Notes: a model not told the origin generated them from the sequence alone. Shown: positions 1 through 8,175, counted from the first letter of the stretch. The stretch: DNA of 41,827 nt from a bacterium (GCA_035945995.1 DASYZR010000106.1:1-41827), one strand, 5' to 3'. Numbers and translations: made by a program.

Positions 1-28
1 TTAATATGAAAGCGCCAAGGGGGAGACT

Positions 29-592
29 TCAGGAGCCCCCGCCTCGTATGCGATAGAGCAAGTGGATTACTCCGGTGCTGAAACCGCGCGTCTCAAGGAG
101 TTCGAGATTCCGTCGTAAGGCGGCTCGGAATGCCGGCTTTCCGCCGCCGACGATCACCGGGTTGAGAAACAGGCGACATTCGTCGACGAGATCGGCTTCG
201 AGCGCAAGCCCCGCAAGCTCGGCGCCGCCAATGAAGAGGTCGTGCTCTGTTTCCCGCTTGAGCTTCCGAATAGCCTCGAGGTCGAAGTCCCGCTCGACAC
301 GCGTGTTGCGGGTCGTAGCGCCCGTCAGCGTTCGTGAAAAGACGATCTTCTCGGCGTTCTGCCAGACTCGCGCGAAGTCGCGGTGTTCGGGCGGATAGCC
401 CTCCACCGGCGCATCCCAGTAGGCCATCGTCTCATACAGTCGCCGCCCATAGAGATGGGTTCCGATCGGCCGCAGCAACTCAGTGATGAACGAAAAGTGA
501 ACTTGATCGGGAATGACCCAATCGAAGGCACCGGTTTCGTCCTCCACGTAACCGTCGAGCGACGTATTGGTGATGTAGATCAACTTCGACAT
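29..592 (-). CDS. RibD C-terminal / dihydrofolate reductase-like protein
   Basis: A 187-residue protein of the RibD C-terminal (DHFR-like) superfamily. It opens with MSKLIYITNTSLDGYVED, the usual first strand and substrate loop of the small stand-alone members. It continues with HLYGRRLYETMAYW in the middle, DLFIGGAELAGLALEADLVD for the dinucleotide-binding turn, and LNPVIVGGGKPAF near the end. Members use NADPH and often act as uncharacterised or drug/pterin reductases, so the substrate is unknown. An in-frame ATG four codons upstream (position 604) is also possible. Neither start has a strong Shine-Dalgarno sequence. The start was chosen by fit to family N termini. The gene lies directly downstream of an insertion-sequence remnant on the same strand, so its native promoter may have been disturbed. 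Confidence 0.88.
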   Translation of the reverse strand: MSKLIYITNTSLDGYVEDETGAFDWVIPDQVHFSFITELLRPIGTHLYGRRLYETMAYWDAPVEGYPPEHRDFARVWQNAEKIVFSRTLTGATTRNTRVERDFDLEAIRKLKRETEHDLFIGGAELAGLALEADLVDECRLFLNPVIVGGGKPAFRAALRRNLELLETRGFSTGVIHLLYRIRGGGS

Positions 593-741
593 ACGAGCGG
601 ACATTTCCAGTTTGACACCTGAACTCCTCCGCAAAGGTATCCACCCTGGCTCTTCCCGTTCAGGGTCCTTCCCCGCCGACCTCCGAAAGCCCGTTTGTGC
701 CCTGTTTGGACCCCCGACGCCCGGTACGGCTGCGTTGCCAA

Positions 742-1431
742 CCGTGTCAGGTGTCCTTCCGCGAGCAGTAGCCAATAGTACCGGGCGTGCTTCACGAGCC
801 GACCACCCGTCCGGATCAGCCGCTGCTGCAGGCTCGTGAGCGACCACGTGTCGATCCGCTTCGGCAGCGCGAGCCGCCGCCATAGGTTCCCCAGGTTGTA
901 GGCGATCACGCTCAGAGCGAGCCGTACTTCGTTCGCGCGGAACCGGTGGCAGCTCAGCCGCGTCATCTTCACCGCCAACTTGCCTCCCCTGATCCATTGC
1001 TCCGCCGTCCCCCGCTTATTGTAGAACCGCACGACCGCCCGACTGTCCATCTCCAAAGTCGTCACGATGAAGCCCACTCGAGGAAACAGCTCTCCACAGT
1101 GAAACTCGATCTTCGCGACCACCCGCCGCGCCGTTGTCCAACTGGCGGCCTGGTAACGGAAACTCTTGTACCGGACCACCGGGGTGTGACTGGGGCGTCC
1201 GACGGACCGCCGGAGCAACTCCTCGACCTCGCGCTCCAGGATGTCATTGGATGGGATGCGGATCGCGTACCTGACGCCCCGCTTCTCTAAAGCCTCGTAG
1301 AGCTCCGGCTTGGCGAACGCGGCATCAGCACGCTCGACCACGTCCTTGCCCTGTTGCTGCTGTCGCTCAATCTCCGGCAGAAGCACTTCCTCCCACTGCT
1401 CAGCACTATGGACGTTCCCCGGGCGCATGGA
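742..1431 (-). mobile_element. IS1380-family transposase remnant (C-terminal part only)
   Basis: About 230 codons match the C-terminal part of IS1380-type DDE transposases. Visible signatures are RPGNVHSAEQWEEVLLPEIE, RADAAFAKPELYEAL (with a DDE-domain Asp), the SVGRPSHTPVVRYKSFRYQ region, and AVVRFYNKRGTAEQWI carrying the YxxKRGTxE box with the catalytic Glu. LALSVIAYNLGNLWRRL and ARYYWLLLAEGHLTR follow. Intact members are roughly 430-500 residues. Here the whole N-terminal half is absent: upstream of the RPGNVH motif the reading frame is unrelated. After HLTR the sequence no longer resembles the family, so the extreme C terminus is also altered or lost. No convincing terminal inverted repeats were seen. 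It is a dead element left by insertion followed by deletion. Confidence 0.85.
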
Positions 1432-1551
1432 GCGGATATTGCGAGATGGCCGCAAAACCCATTGTGACAACGCCGTTACCTGTCTTTGACCCGCGCGTGA
1501 CCCCCGAGGGTGCACTATTTGTATAGGGGTTGGGTTTGTGGGGGTACGGCG

Positions 1552-1749
1552 ATGAGGCGTGGCATAGCTCTGGCACTCCTCGCGGCGGCTGGCCCCGGCT
1601 TGCCGCTGGCCGGCGCGGCGGCGGGGTCGGCTGGCATAGCGGTGGTGCAGTTTCCTATCTTCACGAGTGCCGTGATCGCTACTGGCGACGACCCTTCGCC
1701 GGTCGTTCAGTACAAAGTGACCGTCCAGGAGTCGGCATATGGCGATTAG
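1552..1749 (+). CDS. small secreted protein with VVQ-FTSAVI motif
   Basis: A 65-residue product of unknown function. It starts MRRGIALALLAAAGPGL, a signal peptide with Arg-Arg followed by a hydrophobic stretch and an Ala-rich cleavage region. This is followed by AGIAVVQFPIFTSAVIATG. That mature N terminus closely resembles AAVVQVQLFTSAVIFFV in the secreted protein encoded at 11259-11927 on the other strand, which supports it being a real gene or the remains of one. It ends only 11 bases inside the response-regulator gene, so translation may be coupled. There is an in-frame ATG 42 bases upstream, but that start would put a non-signal extension before the leader. It could be a truncated copy of a longer protein. 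Confidence 0.5.
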   Translation: MRRGIALALLAAAGPGLPLAGAAAGSAGIAVVQFPIFTSAVIATGDDPSPVVQYKVTVQESAYGD

Positions 1750-2488
1750 CTCACGGGCGGACAGCAAGGCGATGATTCCCGGGGCCGACCGTCACGCCGG
1801 CGGGCGCGTCCTTGTGGTGGACGACGATCGCCACATCGTCGAACTCATCTGCTACAATCTTCGCCACGAAGGGTTCGACGTCGATGTCGCCTACGATGGC
1901 CGCGAGGCTATCGAAAAAGTGCGCACGGCGTCCCCGGACCTCGTGATACTGGATCTCATGCTCCCGTACGTGGATGGGCTGGAAGTGTGCCGCGACCTGC
2001 GCAGACAGGGGCGCGTGCCGATCCTCATGCTCACCGCGAAAGACGCCGAATACGACCGCGTCCTGGGCCTGGAGTCCGGCGCGGACGATTACGTGACAAA
2101 GCCGTTCAGTCCGCGCGAACTCGTGGCGCGGGTGCGCGCGATTCTCCGGCGCGCCGGGGACCAGGGCGGGCACGCGGAGACCGCGCTGGCCTGCGGACAC
2201 CTCGCGCTCGACGCGACCACGCACGAAGTGCGGCTCGGCGACCGTCTCATCGACCTCACGGCCAAAGAATTCGATCTGCTGCGGCTGCTGATGAGCCACC
2301 CCAACCAGGTCTTCACGCGCGATTTCCTGTTGGAACACATCTGGGGCTACGAGTATGTCGGCAGCACGCGCACCGTCGACATGCACATGAGCCGTCTGCG
2401 CGAGAAGATCGAGGACGATCCCGACGCACCGCGCTTCATCGTCACGGTGCGCGGCGTCGGGTACAAACTGAAGAAGGACGCGCGATGA
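1739..2488 (+). CDS. OmpR/PhoB-family response regulator
   Basis: A 249-residue two-component response regulator. The receiver domain spans about residues 22-137. It has the acidic pocket VVDDD (28-30), the phospho-acceptor Asp72 in ILDLMLPYVDGLEV, Thr99 in LMLTAKD, and Lys121 in YVTKPF. A winged-helix DNA-binding domain follows (about 150-247), with LTAKEFDLLRLLMSHPNQ, the recognition region STRTVDMHMSRLREKI and the terminal VRGVGYKL hairpin. The sequence is closest to PhoB/ResD/WalR-type regulators. The stop overlaps the start of the kinase gene by four bases (ATGA), so the two are co-translated partners. A second in-frame ATG at 1772 would remove a non-conserved 11-residue leader and may be the true start. 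Confidence 0.95.
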   Translation: MAISSRADSKAMIPGADRHAGGRVLVVDDDRHIVELICYNLRHEGFDVDVAYDGREAIEKVRTASPDLVILDLMLPYVDGLEVCRDLRRQGRVPILMLTAKDAEYDRVLGLESGADDYVTKPFSPRELVARVRAILRRAGDQGGHAETALACGHLALDATTHEVRLGDRLIDLTAKEFDLLRLLMSHPNQVFTRDFLLEHIWGYEYVGSTRTVDMHMSRLREKIEDDPDAPRFIVTVRGVGYKLKKDAR

Positions 2489-4269
2489 ATATCGGCAGCC
2501 TACGCTGGAAGCTGACGGTGAGCCACCTCCTGCTGGTGGTGTTTTCGCTGACCGTGGTGGCCTCGTACCTCGTGCCCGCCCTGGTGCGATTGCAAAGGGA
2601 TCGGTACCAGCAGAGCGTCCTCACCGAGGCACGGATGGCCGCGCGAATGCTCGCGCGGTACCAGAGCGAGGGGCTGACGCTTGCCCAACTCGACGCGGTC
2701 GCCGACACGTTGGCGTGGCGCAAGGAGGTGTATATCGGCGTCAAGGACGCGGAGGGGCGCCCGCCTGCGACCAGCCGGTGGGCCGGCAGCGGCCCCGTCC
2801 CGCCGGAGGTGGCTGCGGCCCTCCACGGCGGACGTGCCCCCGTGGACACCCGCTATGATCCGGTGCTGCACGACACGCGGCTGTATGCCGCGGCGCCGCT
2901 TGTCTCGGACGGCCGCGTCACCGGCGTGGTGCAGGTGAGCGTGCCGCAGGTCTGGATGCGGGACGTGTTGATGCGCCTCTGGGAGGCGCTGGGGAGCGCG
3001 CTGCTCCTCGGCGTCGCCGCGGCGTGGTTCCTCGGCGCGCGGCGGGCGCGGACGCTGTCCGCGCCAGTGCAAGACCTCGCCCGCGCCGCCGACCGGATCG
3101 CTCGCGGCGATGTGGACAGCCGCGCGGTCGTGGCCAGCCGCGATGAGATCGGGTACCTCGCCCGCGCGTTCAACACGATGGGCGAGCAGTTGCGGCAGAA
3201 GCTTGACGCGCTGACTGAGGAACGCACAAAGATCGAAGCCATCATCAGTTCCATGAGCGACGCGGTGGTCGCGACCGACCGCGCGGGCCGGCTGCTGTTG
3301 CGGAACGGGGCGGCCCGGGATCTGCTCGGCATCCGCTCGGAGGATCTCGGCCGCCCAGCCGGCGAGGTCCTCGGTGACCACGCCGTCGGGCGCGCGCTCG
3401 ACCATGCCGCGCGCCGGGGAACGGATGTGGCCGAGGAGTTTAGCCTCGGCGCCGGCGCCGAGGAGCGGCTGTTCCACCTGAACGCGACGCCGCTTCGCAC
3501 CGCCGCCGGGCCCGCGGCCGGCGCGGTGGCCGTCGTGCGCGACATCACCGACCTCAGGCGCGCGGAGCGGCAGCGTCGCGAACTCACAGCGAACGTGTCC
3601 CATGAACTCCGGACGCCGCTGACGTCGATCAAAGGCTTTGCCGAGACCCTGCTCGCCGGCGCCTGGGCGGATGGCGAGACGTGCCGCCGCTTCCTCGCGA
3701 TCATCGACGCGGAGGCGACGCGACTGATGACGCTGGTGGACGACCTGATGGCGCTGTCGCGGTTCGAGTCGCGTGCCGCGCACATGACCTTGGCCCCGAT
3801 CGGGCTCGACACGCTGGTCCGAGAGGCGGTGAGTCGGATGCGGCCGCAGGCGGAACGGTATCGGATCGCGCTTAGAACCGCGCCGACGCCGCCCGTCACG
3901 GTCACGGCCGACGCGGACCGTATTCTGCAGGTGCTGACCAACCTGATGGACAATGCGATCAAGTTCACATCCGAAGGGGGCTGGGTCGAGGTCGGCCTCC
4001 ACGTGGACGGCAATGACGCCGTCGTGTCGGTGTGGGACTGCGGCCGCGGTATTCCGGCGGACGATCTGCCGCGGATTTTCGATCGCTTCTATCGGGTCGA
4101 CCGCTCGCGTAGCCGCGACGCGGGCGGCACTGGCCTCGGCCTCGCGATCGCCAAGCATATCGTGGAGGCGCACGGCGGGCGCATCGCGGTGACGAGCCGG
4201 ACCGGTCAGGGCAGCGTCTTCACGTTTACGCTGCCGCTGACACCGGCCGAGGTGCGGACCGCGCGCTAA
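2485..4269 (+). CDS. PhoR/WalK-type sensor histidine kinase
   Basis: A 594-residue membrane sensor kinase. A first transmembrane helix lies at about 11-33 (HLLLVVFSLTVVASYLV). An extracytoplasmic sensing domain runs to about 160, and a second helix lies at about 166-185 (LWEALGSALLLGVAAAWFL). HAMP follows at about 186-240, then a PAS domain at about 250-355 starting EAIISSMSDAVVATD. The HisKA box has the phospho-accepting His373 in NVSHELRTPLTSIKGF. The ATPase domain has the N box DNAIKFT, G1 box DCGRGI, F box FDRFYRVDRSR and G2 box GTGLGLAI. All catalytic boxes are intact. It is the cognate kinase of the overlapping regulator gene. The stimulus is unknown; phosphate-limitation or cell-envelope sensing would be typical for this architecture, but no phosphate genes are nearby. 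Confidence 0.95.
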   Translation: MNIGSLRWKLTVSHLLLVVFSLTVVASYLVPALVRLQRDRYQQSVLTEARMAARMLARYQSEGLTLAQLDAVADTLAWRKEVYIGVKDAEGRPPATSRWAGSGPVPPEVAAALHGGRAPVDTRYDPVLHDTRLYAAAPLVSDGRVTGVVQVSVPQVWMRDVLMRLWEALGSALLLGVAAAWFLGARRARTLSAPVQDLARAADRIARGDVDSRAVVASRDEIGYLARAFNTMGEQLRQKLDALTEERTKIEAIISSMSDAVVATDRAGRLLLRNGAARDLLGIRSEDLGRPAGEVLGDHAVGRALDHAARRGTDVAEEFSLGAGAEERLFHLNATPLRTAAGPAAGAVAVVRDITDLRRAERQRRELTANVSHELRTPLTSIKGFAETLLAGAWADGETCRRFLAIIDAEATRLMTLVDDLMALSRFESRAAHMTLAPIGLDTLVREAVSRMRPQAERYRIALRTAPTPPVTVTADADRILQVLTNLMDNAIKFTSEGGWVEVGLHVDGNDAVVSVWDCGRGIPADDLPRIFDRFYRVDRSRSRDAGGTGLGLAIAKHIVEAHGGRIAVTSRTGQGSVFTFTLPLTPAEVRTAR

Positions 4270-4344
4270 GGGGCTCCGTCCTTGACATGGTGATGGAATC
4301 GCCGCGGGGCCCGCAACGCTCGATCGCCGACAGTCATTCGTAGA

Positions 4345-5538
4345 ATGGGCCACCCGATCGACGTCCTGGTGGTGGGCGGCGGGCCGGCCGGAAGCGCCAC
4401 CGCGGCGCTCCTGGCGCGCCGTGGCTGGCGTGTGATGATCGTCGATCGCGCCGCCTTTCCCCGTCCAAAACCGTGCGGCGACTATCTCAACCCTGGCTGT
4501 GACGATGTCCTGGCCCGCGTCGGCGTCCGTGACGCGGTCGCGCGCGTGGGTGCCGCCGTGCGCGGCATGCGGATCGTCACGCCCGGCGGCGACGTCGCCA
4601 CCCTTCCGTTCCCGCGGGGACACGGGTGGGCCACCCCGCGTCAGACGCTCGACCAGGTCCTGCTGGAGCACGCCGCGCGGGCGGGTGCGGCGGTCTGCGA
4701 TGAAAGCCGCGTCGTGTCGCTCGACGCCGAGGCGCGGGCCGTCCGTGTCGGCGTGGAACGGCGCGGTTATCGCCGCGAATATCTTCCTCGTCTCGTCGTC
4801 GGCGCCGACGGCCTGCGCTCGTTTGTGGCGCGCGCGGCCGGCATCGGCTCTATCGGCCGACGGGGTCGCTACACCGTCGGCACGTATCTCGCCGGTGTCG
4901 ACTCCGGAGACTCCGACGCGGCGCGCTGGGGCGAGATTCACCTCAGACCGAACGGCTACTGCGGCGTATCCCACCTGCCGAACGGACTCGCCAACGTCAC
5001 GCTTGCCGTTCCCCGCGCCGTGGTGCGCGCGTGGCGGCGCGACCTTGAAGCCGGCTACCGGGCGTGGCTGCGGGCGTGCCCAGGGCTGTCGGCGCGCCTG
5101 AGTCGCGCGGAGCGCGCCGCGGCCTTTGCCGTGGTGGGTCCACTCGGCTATCACCGCCGGCCGGTGGGACGGGGCCGCGTGCTGCTGGTCGGTGACGCTG
5201 CGGCACACATCGACCCCATGACCGGTCAGGGAGTCTACTTTGCCCTGCGCGGCGCGGAGTTGTGCGCCGCGGCCGCGGCCGACGCGCTTGAGCGAGACAG
5301 GATGCCGGTGCTTCGCGGCTACGCGTACGCTCGGTGGCGCGAGTTCGGCCCCGTGTTCGCCGCGTCCCGACTGATCCAGTACCTGGCGTTTCGCCCCGCG
5401 GTGCTGCGGCGGGCCGCCTCCCGGCTCGCGATGCAGTCTCAACTCGGCGCGCGGCTCATCGGCGTCGTGGGCAACACCGAAGGGGTCGGCGGTGTGCTCA
5501 ATCCGGCGGTTCTTCTCCGCCTGCTGGGGCCGGCGTAA
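4345..5538 (+). CDS. geranylgeranyl reductase-family FAD oxidoreductase
   Basis: A 397-residue flavoprotein of the geranylgeranyl-reductase / p-hydroxybenzoate-hydroxylase fold. The FAD dinucleotide site is VLVVGGGPAGSATAALLARR (residues 7-26), with Asp of VDRAAFPR binding ribose. PKPCGDYLNPGC is the PxxKPCG-type substrate-side motif of this family. A central VVGADGLRSFVAR motif and the second FAD motif LLVGDAAAHIDPMTGQGV are present. Relatives reduce isoprenoid double bonds or hydroxylate polyketide-like and aromatic substrates, so the substrate cannot be fixed from sequence. The start has no strong ribosome site. The stop abuts the ATG of a broken SRPBCC gene, and a ketoacyl-ACP synthase lies 1.4 kb downstream. 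That grouping suggests a lipid or polyketide-type modification role. Confidence 0.88.
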   Translation: MGHPIDVLVVGGGPAGSATAALLARRGWRVMIVDRAAFPRPKPCGDYLNPGCDDVLARVGVRDAVARVGAAVRGMRIVTPGGDVATLPFPRGHGWATPRQTLDQVLLEHAARAGAAVCDESRVVSLDAEARAVRVGVERRGYRREYLPRLVVGADGLRSFVARAAGIGSIGRRGRYTVGTYLAGVDSGDSDAARWGEIHLRPNGYCGVSHLPNGLANVTLAVPRAVVRAWRRDLEAGYRAWLRACPGLSARLSRAERAAAFAVVGPLGYHRRPVGRGRVLLVGDAAAHIDPMTGQGVYFALRGAELCAAAAADALERDRMPVLRGYAYARWREFGPVFAASRLIQYLAFRPAVLRRAASRLAMQSQLGARLIGVVGNTEGVGGVLNPAVLLRLLGPA

Positions 5539-5625
5539 ATGCACACGAAGACCGTGGCACGGATTGACGGGCCGGTTGAAGTGATCTTTCGCTACGCCGC
5601 ACGGGTCGAGGATTCCGGCCCGGGT
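5539..5625 (+). pseudogene. 5' fragment of an SRPBCC/cyclase-type gene
   Basis: The ATG follows the flavoprotein stop with no gap and encodes MHTKTVARIDGPVEVIFRYA then ARVED. This is the standard first strand and helix of the Bet v1-like SRPBCC (polyketide cyclase/dehydrase) fold. After RVED the expected Trp-Pro-rich segment is replaced by unrelated sequence, and the frame then runs into the signal peptide region of the next gene. An intact family member has about 140-190 residues; only about 26 are recognisable here. A deletion joining this gene to the YceI gene is the simplest explanation. An intact SRPBCC gene with a comparable start (RAPLEVVYARARRVEDFPKF) lies at 31842. Confidence 0.6.
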
Positions 5626-5635
5626 ATTCTGCGGC

Positions 5636-6219
5636 GTGCTTCTCTCCGCCGTTCTCGCGGTCACGGCGGTCCGGGGCGCTCCCGGATCGGCAATGAGGTT
5701 GTTGCCGACCGGCACCTTTGAGATCATTCCGGGAGAGTCCTCGGTCGCGTTCTTCGTGCCCGACAATAGGGGCGGATTCACCGGACACACCACGCACGTG
5801 ACCGGCCGCGTGATCGTCGAGGCGAGACCCGGTAGTGATGTCTACGCGGCCCGCATCGCCGCGTCGATCGACACGCGGTCGCTCACCACAGGCGTCGGCA
5901 TCCGCGACGCGGCGATGCGGACGACGTTCCTGCACACTGCCGAGTTTCCCGCAATCACCTACGAGGGCACCGTGACGGCAACCCCGGGGACCGGCGTCCG
6001 CCCTTTCCCGGCGGCCGTCCACGATCGGCTCACGATCCAGACATCACGCGGGGCCAGGACTCCACGGCGACCGTGCTCGCGCTGGCGCGCGAATATGTCG
6101 CCGACGCCTCCACCACGTTGCGTATGGTGGACTACGAGATTCCCTACCCGCGGGCGTTCATCTTTGTGGCGCGGGACCCCGTGACCGTGAGGCTGCATAT
6201 TCGCGCCCGACAGCGCTGA
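5636..6219 (+). pseudogene. YceI-family lipocalin-like protein, frameshifted
   Basis: The first part, from a GTG start, encodes a signal peptide (LLSAVLAVTAV), then GTFEIIPGESSVAFFVPDN and RGGFTGHTTHVTGRVIVEA. It continues with AARIAASIDTRSLTTGVGIR and MRTTFLHTAEFPAITYEGTV. These are the standard YceI strands, a periplasmic or exported beta-barrel that binds isoprenoid-like lipids. At LTIQ (about 6037-6042) the frame breaks. One base earlier in phase the sequence continues DITRGQDSTATV and then MVDYEIPYPRAFIFVARDPV to a TGA at 6217. Restoring a single base between 6037 and 6043 would join both halves. It is either a genuine pseudogene or an assembly error. A lipid-binding role would fit the isoprenoid-type flavoprotein upstream. 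Confidence 0.75.
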
Positions 6220-6330
6220 CGGGGCATTTGGAACGTCTGCGACGGCCAAGGCCGCGATTCGTATCAGCGTCTATCCCGAATTCCAGTCGCGGGCCGATCT
6301 GTATGCTCATTGGATACCGTTTTGTGACAC

Positions 6331-6353
6331 CTTTTGGAAATAGACCAAAAGGG
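6331..6353. promoter_or_regulatory. perfect 8-bp inverted repeat upstream of coiled-coil gene
   Basis: The sequence CCTTTTGG, a 7-base spacer, then CCAAAAGG forms a perfect dyad. It ends 20 bases before the proposed ATG of the membrane coiled-coil gene. It is AT-rich in a GC-rich setting. It could be an operator bound by a dimeric regulator, or the transcribed hairpin of a terminator for the YceI remnant. A run of T is lacking on the downstream side, which argues against a simple intrinsic terminator. Confidence 0.4.
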
Positions 6354-6373
6354 GCGATTGTGAGGTGACTGAG

Positions 6374-6835
6374 ATGCACGCAGCCTATCCAAACTATCCA
6401 AAGGTCTCCGAGACCCGCATGTGGCCGGTCGCGGCCGCACTGGCGTTCGCCGTCATCGTTGCTGTGACTGTGGGAGGCATCTACCTGCTCGTCCAAGTCC
6501 ACGACATGTCGGAGCACCTGTCTCGGCTGACTGTGCAACTCGACGCACTCAGCGCGATGAACGGAAAACTCGATACGCTCGGAGCAATGAACAAAACGCT
6601 TACCAAGGTTGATGGCAAGCTTACAACGACGAACACACTGCTGCGGGCGACCAATACAAAACTCGACGGCACCCAAGCTGCGGTCGACAAGACGAGCCGA
6701 GGGCTCAATCAGATGCAGCACTCGCTCGGCATCATGGGGACGGCGCTCGGCAGGGTGGAAGCGGCGCTTGGGACGATGGAGATCAACATCGGCCAAATGA
6801 CGCAAAAGATCATCCATGCAGCGCTCTTGTTCTGA
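6374..6835 (+). CDS. membrane-anchored coiled-coil protein, function unknown
   Basis: A 153-residue protein not recognised as a named family. A short cytoplasmic N terminus is followed by one transmembrane helix at about residues 17-40 (VAAALAFAVIVAVTVGGIYL). A long polar helix then carries repeating hydrophobic positions and units such as KLDTLGAMNKTLTKVDGKL and NTLLRATNTKLDGTQAAVDK. This looks like a rod-like coiled coil resembling methyl-accepting or spacer helices without a signalling tip. The ATG was chosen because GAGGTG lies six bases upstream; a GTG three codons earlier overlaps that ribosome site. It may tether or space partners at the membrane. Base composition is less GC-rich than its neighbours, which hints at a separate origin. 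Confidence 0.7.
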   Translation: MHAAYPNYPKVSETRMWPVAAALAFAVIVAVTVGGIYLLVQVHDMSEHLSRLTVQLDALSAMNGKLDTLGAMNKTLTKVDGKLTTTNTLLRATNTKLDGTQAAVDKTSRGLNQMQHSLGIMGTALGRVEAALGTMEINIGQMTQKIIHAALLF

Positions 6836-6930
6836 GGGGCGGGGGGCCGTCCCGCTGTGTGGGCGGTCGGTCGCGGAGGTTCAGAGGGCAACGGCGCACG
6901 TCTTCGGAGCGGCGGCGCGGAGGTGAGCGG

Positions 6931-8175
6931 TTGAACAACAAGCGACTAGTGGTCGTGACGGGCATCGGTGCCGTCACACCGATTGGATCCGGGACAGGCC
7001 GCGGTCTCTACGAGGGCGTCCGTCGGGAGCGCTCGGCCATCACCCGGGTCACGCGGTTTGACCCTTCACCATACTCCTCCCAAGTGGCGGGGGAGGTGGC
7101 CGACTTCGATCCGGCGGCGTACATCGAGCCCCGGCGGCTTCGGCGCCTGGATCGGTACGCGCAGATGGCCGTCGTGTGCGCGCGGCTGGCGATCGACGAT
7201 GCCGGATTGCGGCTGGAGGATGAGGACCGCGACGCGATCGGCTGTTTCGTCGGCTCCGCACTCGGCGGTGCGGCGTTCGCCGAGGAGCAGTACGGCGTGT
7301 TCCTGACCCAGGGGCCGCGGCGCATCCGGCCCCAGCTTGCCCTCTCGGTCTTCTGCGGCGCGGGATCGTGCAACGTGGCGATTGAGTACGACCTTCGCGG
7401 CCCCGCGAGCGCCAACTCGGACAGCTGCTCGAGCGGCGCGATCGCGATCGGCCATGCCTTCCGGGTCGTGCGCGACGGGTACGCGGACGTGATGCTTGCG
7501 GGCGGTATCGAGGCGCCGCTCGCCCCGCTGATCTTCGGCGCGTTCGACGTGATCCACGCTATGTCGACGCATAATGACGAACCGGATCGCGCGTGCCGCC
7601 CGTTCGACCGCACGCGCGACGGTTTCGTCATGGCCGAAGGCGGCGCCCTGCTCGTCCTCGAGGCACTGGAGCACGCCCGCCGGCGGGGGGCGCCGATCTA
7701 CGGCACCGTATTGGGCTACGGCCTTTCCAACGACGCCCATCACATGACGGCCCCGCTCCCGTCGGGCGCCCAGGCGGCAAGAGTGATGCGCCTCGCGCTC
7801 GCCGAGGCTGGCATCGCGGCCGAGGATGTCGACCACATCAACGCCCACGGCAGCAGCACGCCCCTCAACGATGCGACCGAAACGCTTGCGATCCGGCAGG
7901 TGCTCGGTGAGCACGCGTACCGGATCCCGGTCAGCGCGACTAAAGCCATGCACGGGCACTCGCTCGGCGCAGCTGGCGCGATCGAAGCGGCGATCTGTTT
8001 TCTCGGCCTTCGGCACGGTTACGTGCCGCCGACGCTGAACCTTCAGGAGCCGGACGAGGCGTGTGACCTCGACTACGTGACGGACCACGGCCGCGAGATG
8101 CCGCTGCGCCATGTGATGAGCAACTCGTTTGGATTCGGCGGCATCAACGCGTCGCTCGTCTTCGGTGCGGCGTAA
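6931..8175 (+). CDS. fabF: beta-ketoacyl-ACP synthase II (FabF-like)
   Basis: A 414-residue condensing enzyme of the KAS II type that extends acyl-ACP with malonyl-ACP. The thiolase-fold signature VVVTGIGAVTPIGSG is at the N terminus. The active-site Cys166 lies in NSDSCSSGA, the first catalytic His306 in INAHGSSTPLND, and Lys338 and His343 in TKAMHGHSLGAAGAIE; the usual consensus there is KSxTGHxxGA. The start is TTG with GGAGGTG five bases upstream, matching the family length of about 413. No ACP, FabD or FabG lies next to it, so it is unlikely to be the housekeeping fatty-acid copy. With the flavoprotein and SRPBCC remnant upstream it may belong to a specialised acyl or polyketide-like pathway. 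Confidence 0.92.
   Translation: MNNKRLVVVTGIGAVTPIGSGTGRGLYEGVRRERSAITRVTRFDPSPYSSQVAGEVADFDPAAYIEPRRLRRLDRYAQMAVVCARLAIDDAGLRLEDEDRDAIGCFVGSALGGAAFAEEQYGVFLTQGPRRIRPQLALSVFCGAGSCNVAIEYDLRGPASANSDSCSSGAIAIGHAFRVVRDGYADVMLAGGIEAPLAPLIFGAFDVIHAMSTHNDEPDRACRPFDRTRDGFVMAEGGALLVLEALEHARRRGAPIYGTVLGYGLSNDAHHMTAPLPSGAQAARVMRLALAEAGIAAEDVDHINAHGSSTPLNDATETLAIRQVLGEHAYRIPVSATKAMHGHSLGAAGAIEAAICFLGLRHGYVPPTLNLQEPDEACDLDYVTDHGREMPLRHVMSNSFGFGGINASLVFGAA

Noticed and set aside
4282-4287. Perfect TTGACA upstream of the flavoprotein gene
   Set aside because: No -10 box is found at 15-19 bases downstream, where the sequence is GC-rich.
2500-5793. Very long minus-strand open frame (about 1,097 codons)
   Set aside because: It is antisense to the well-supported kinase and flavoprotein genes, is rich in Arg/His/Pro/Gly as expected of a GC-rich shadow frame, and has no domain.
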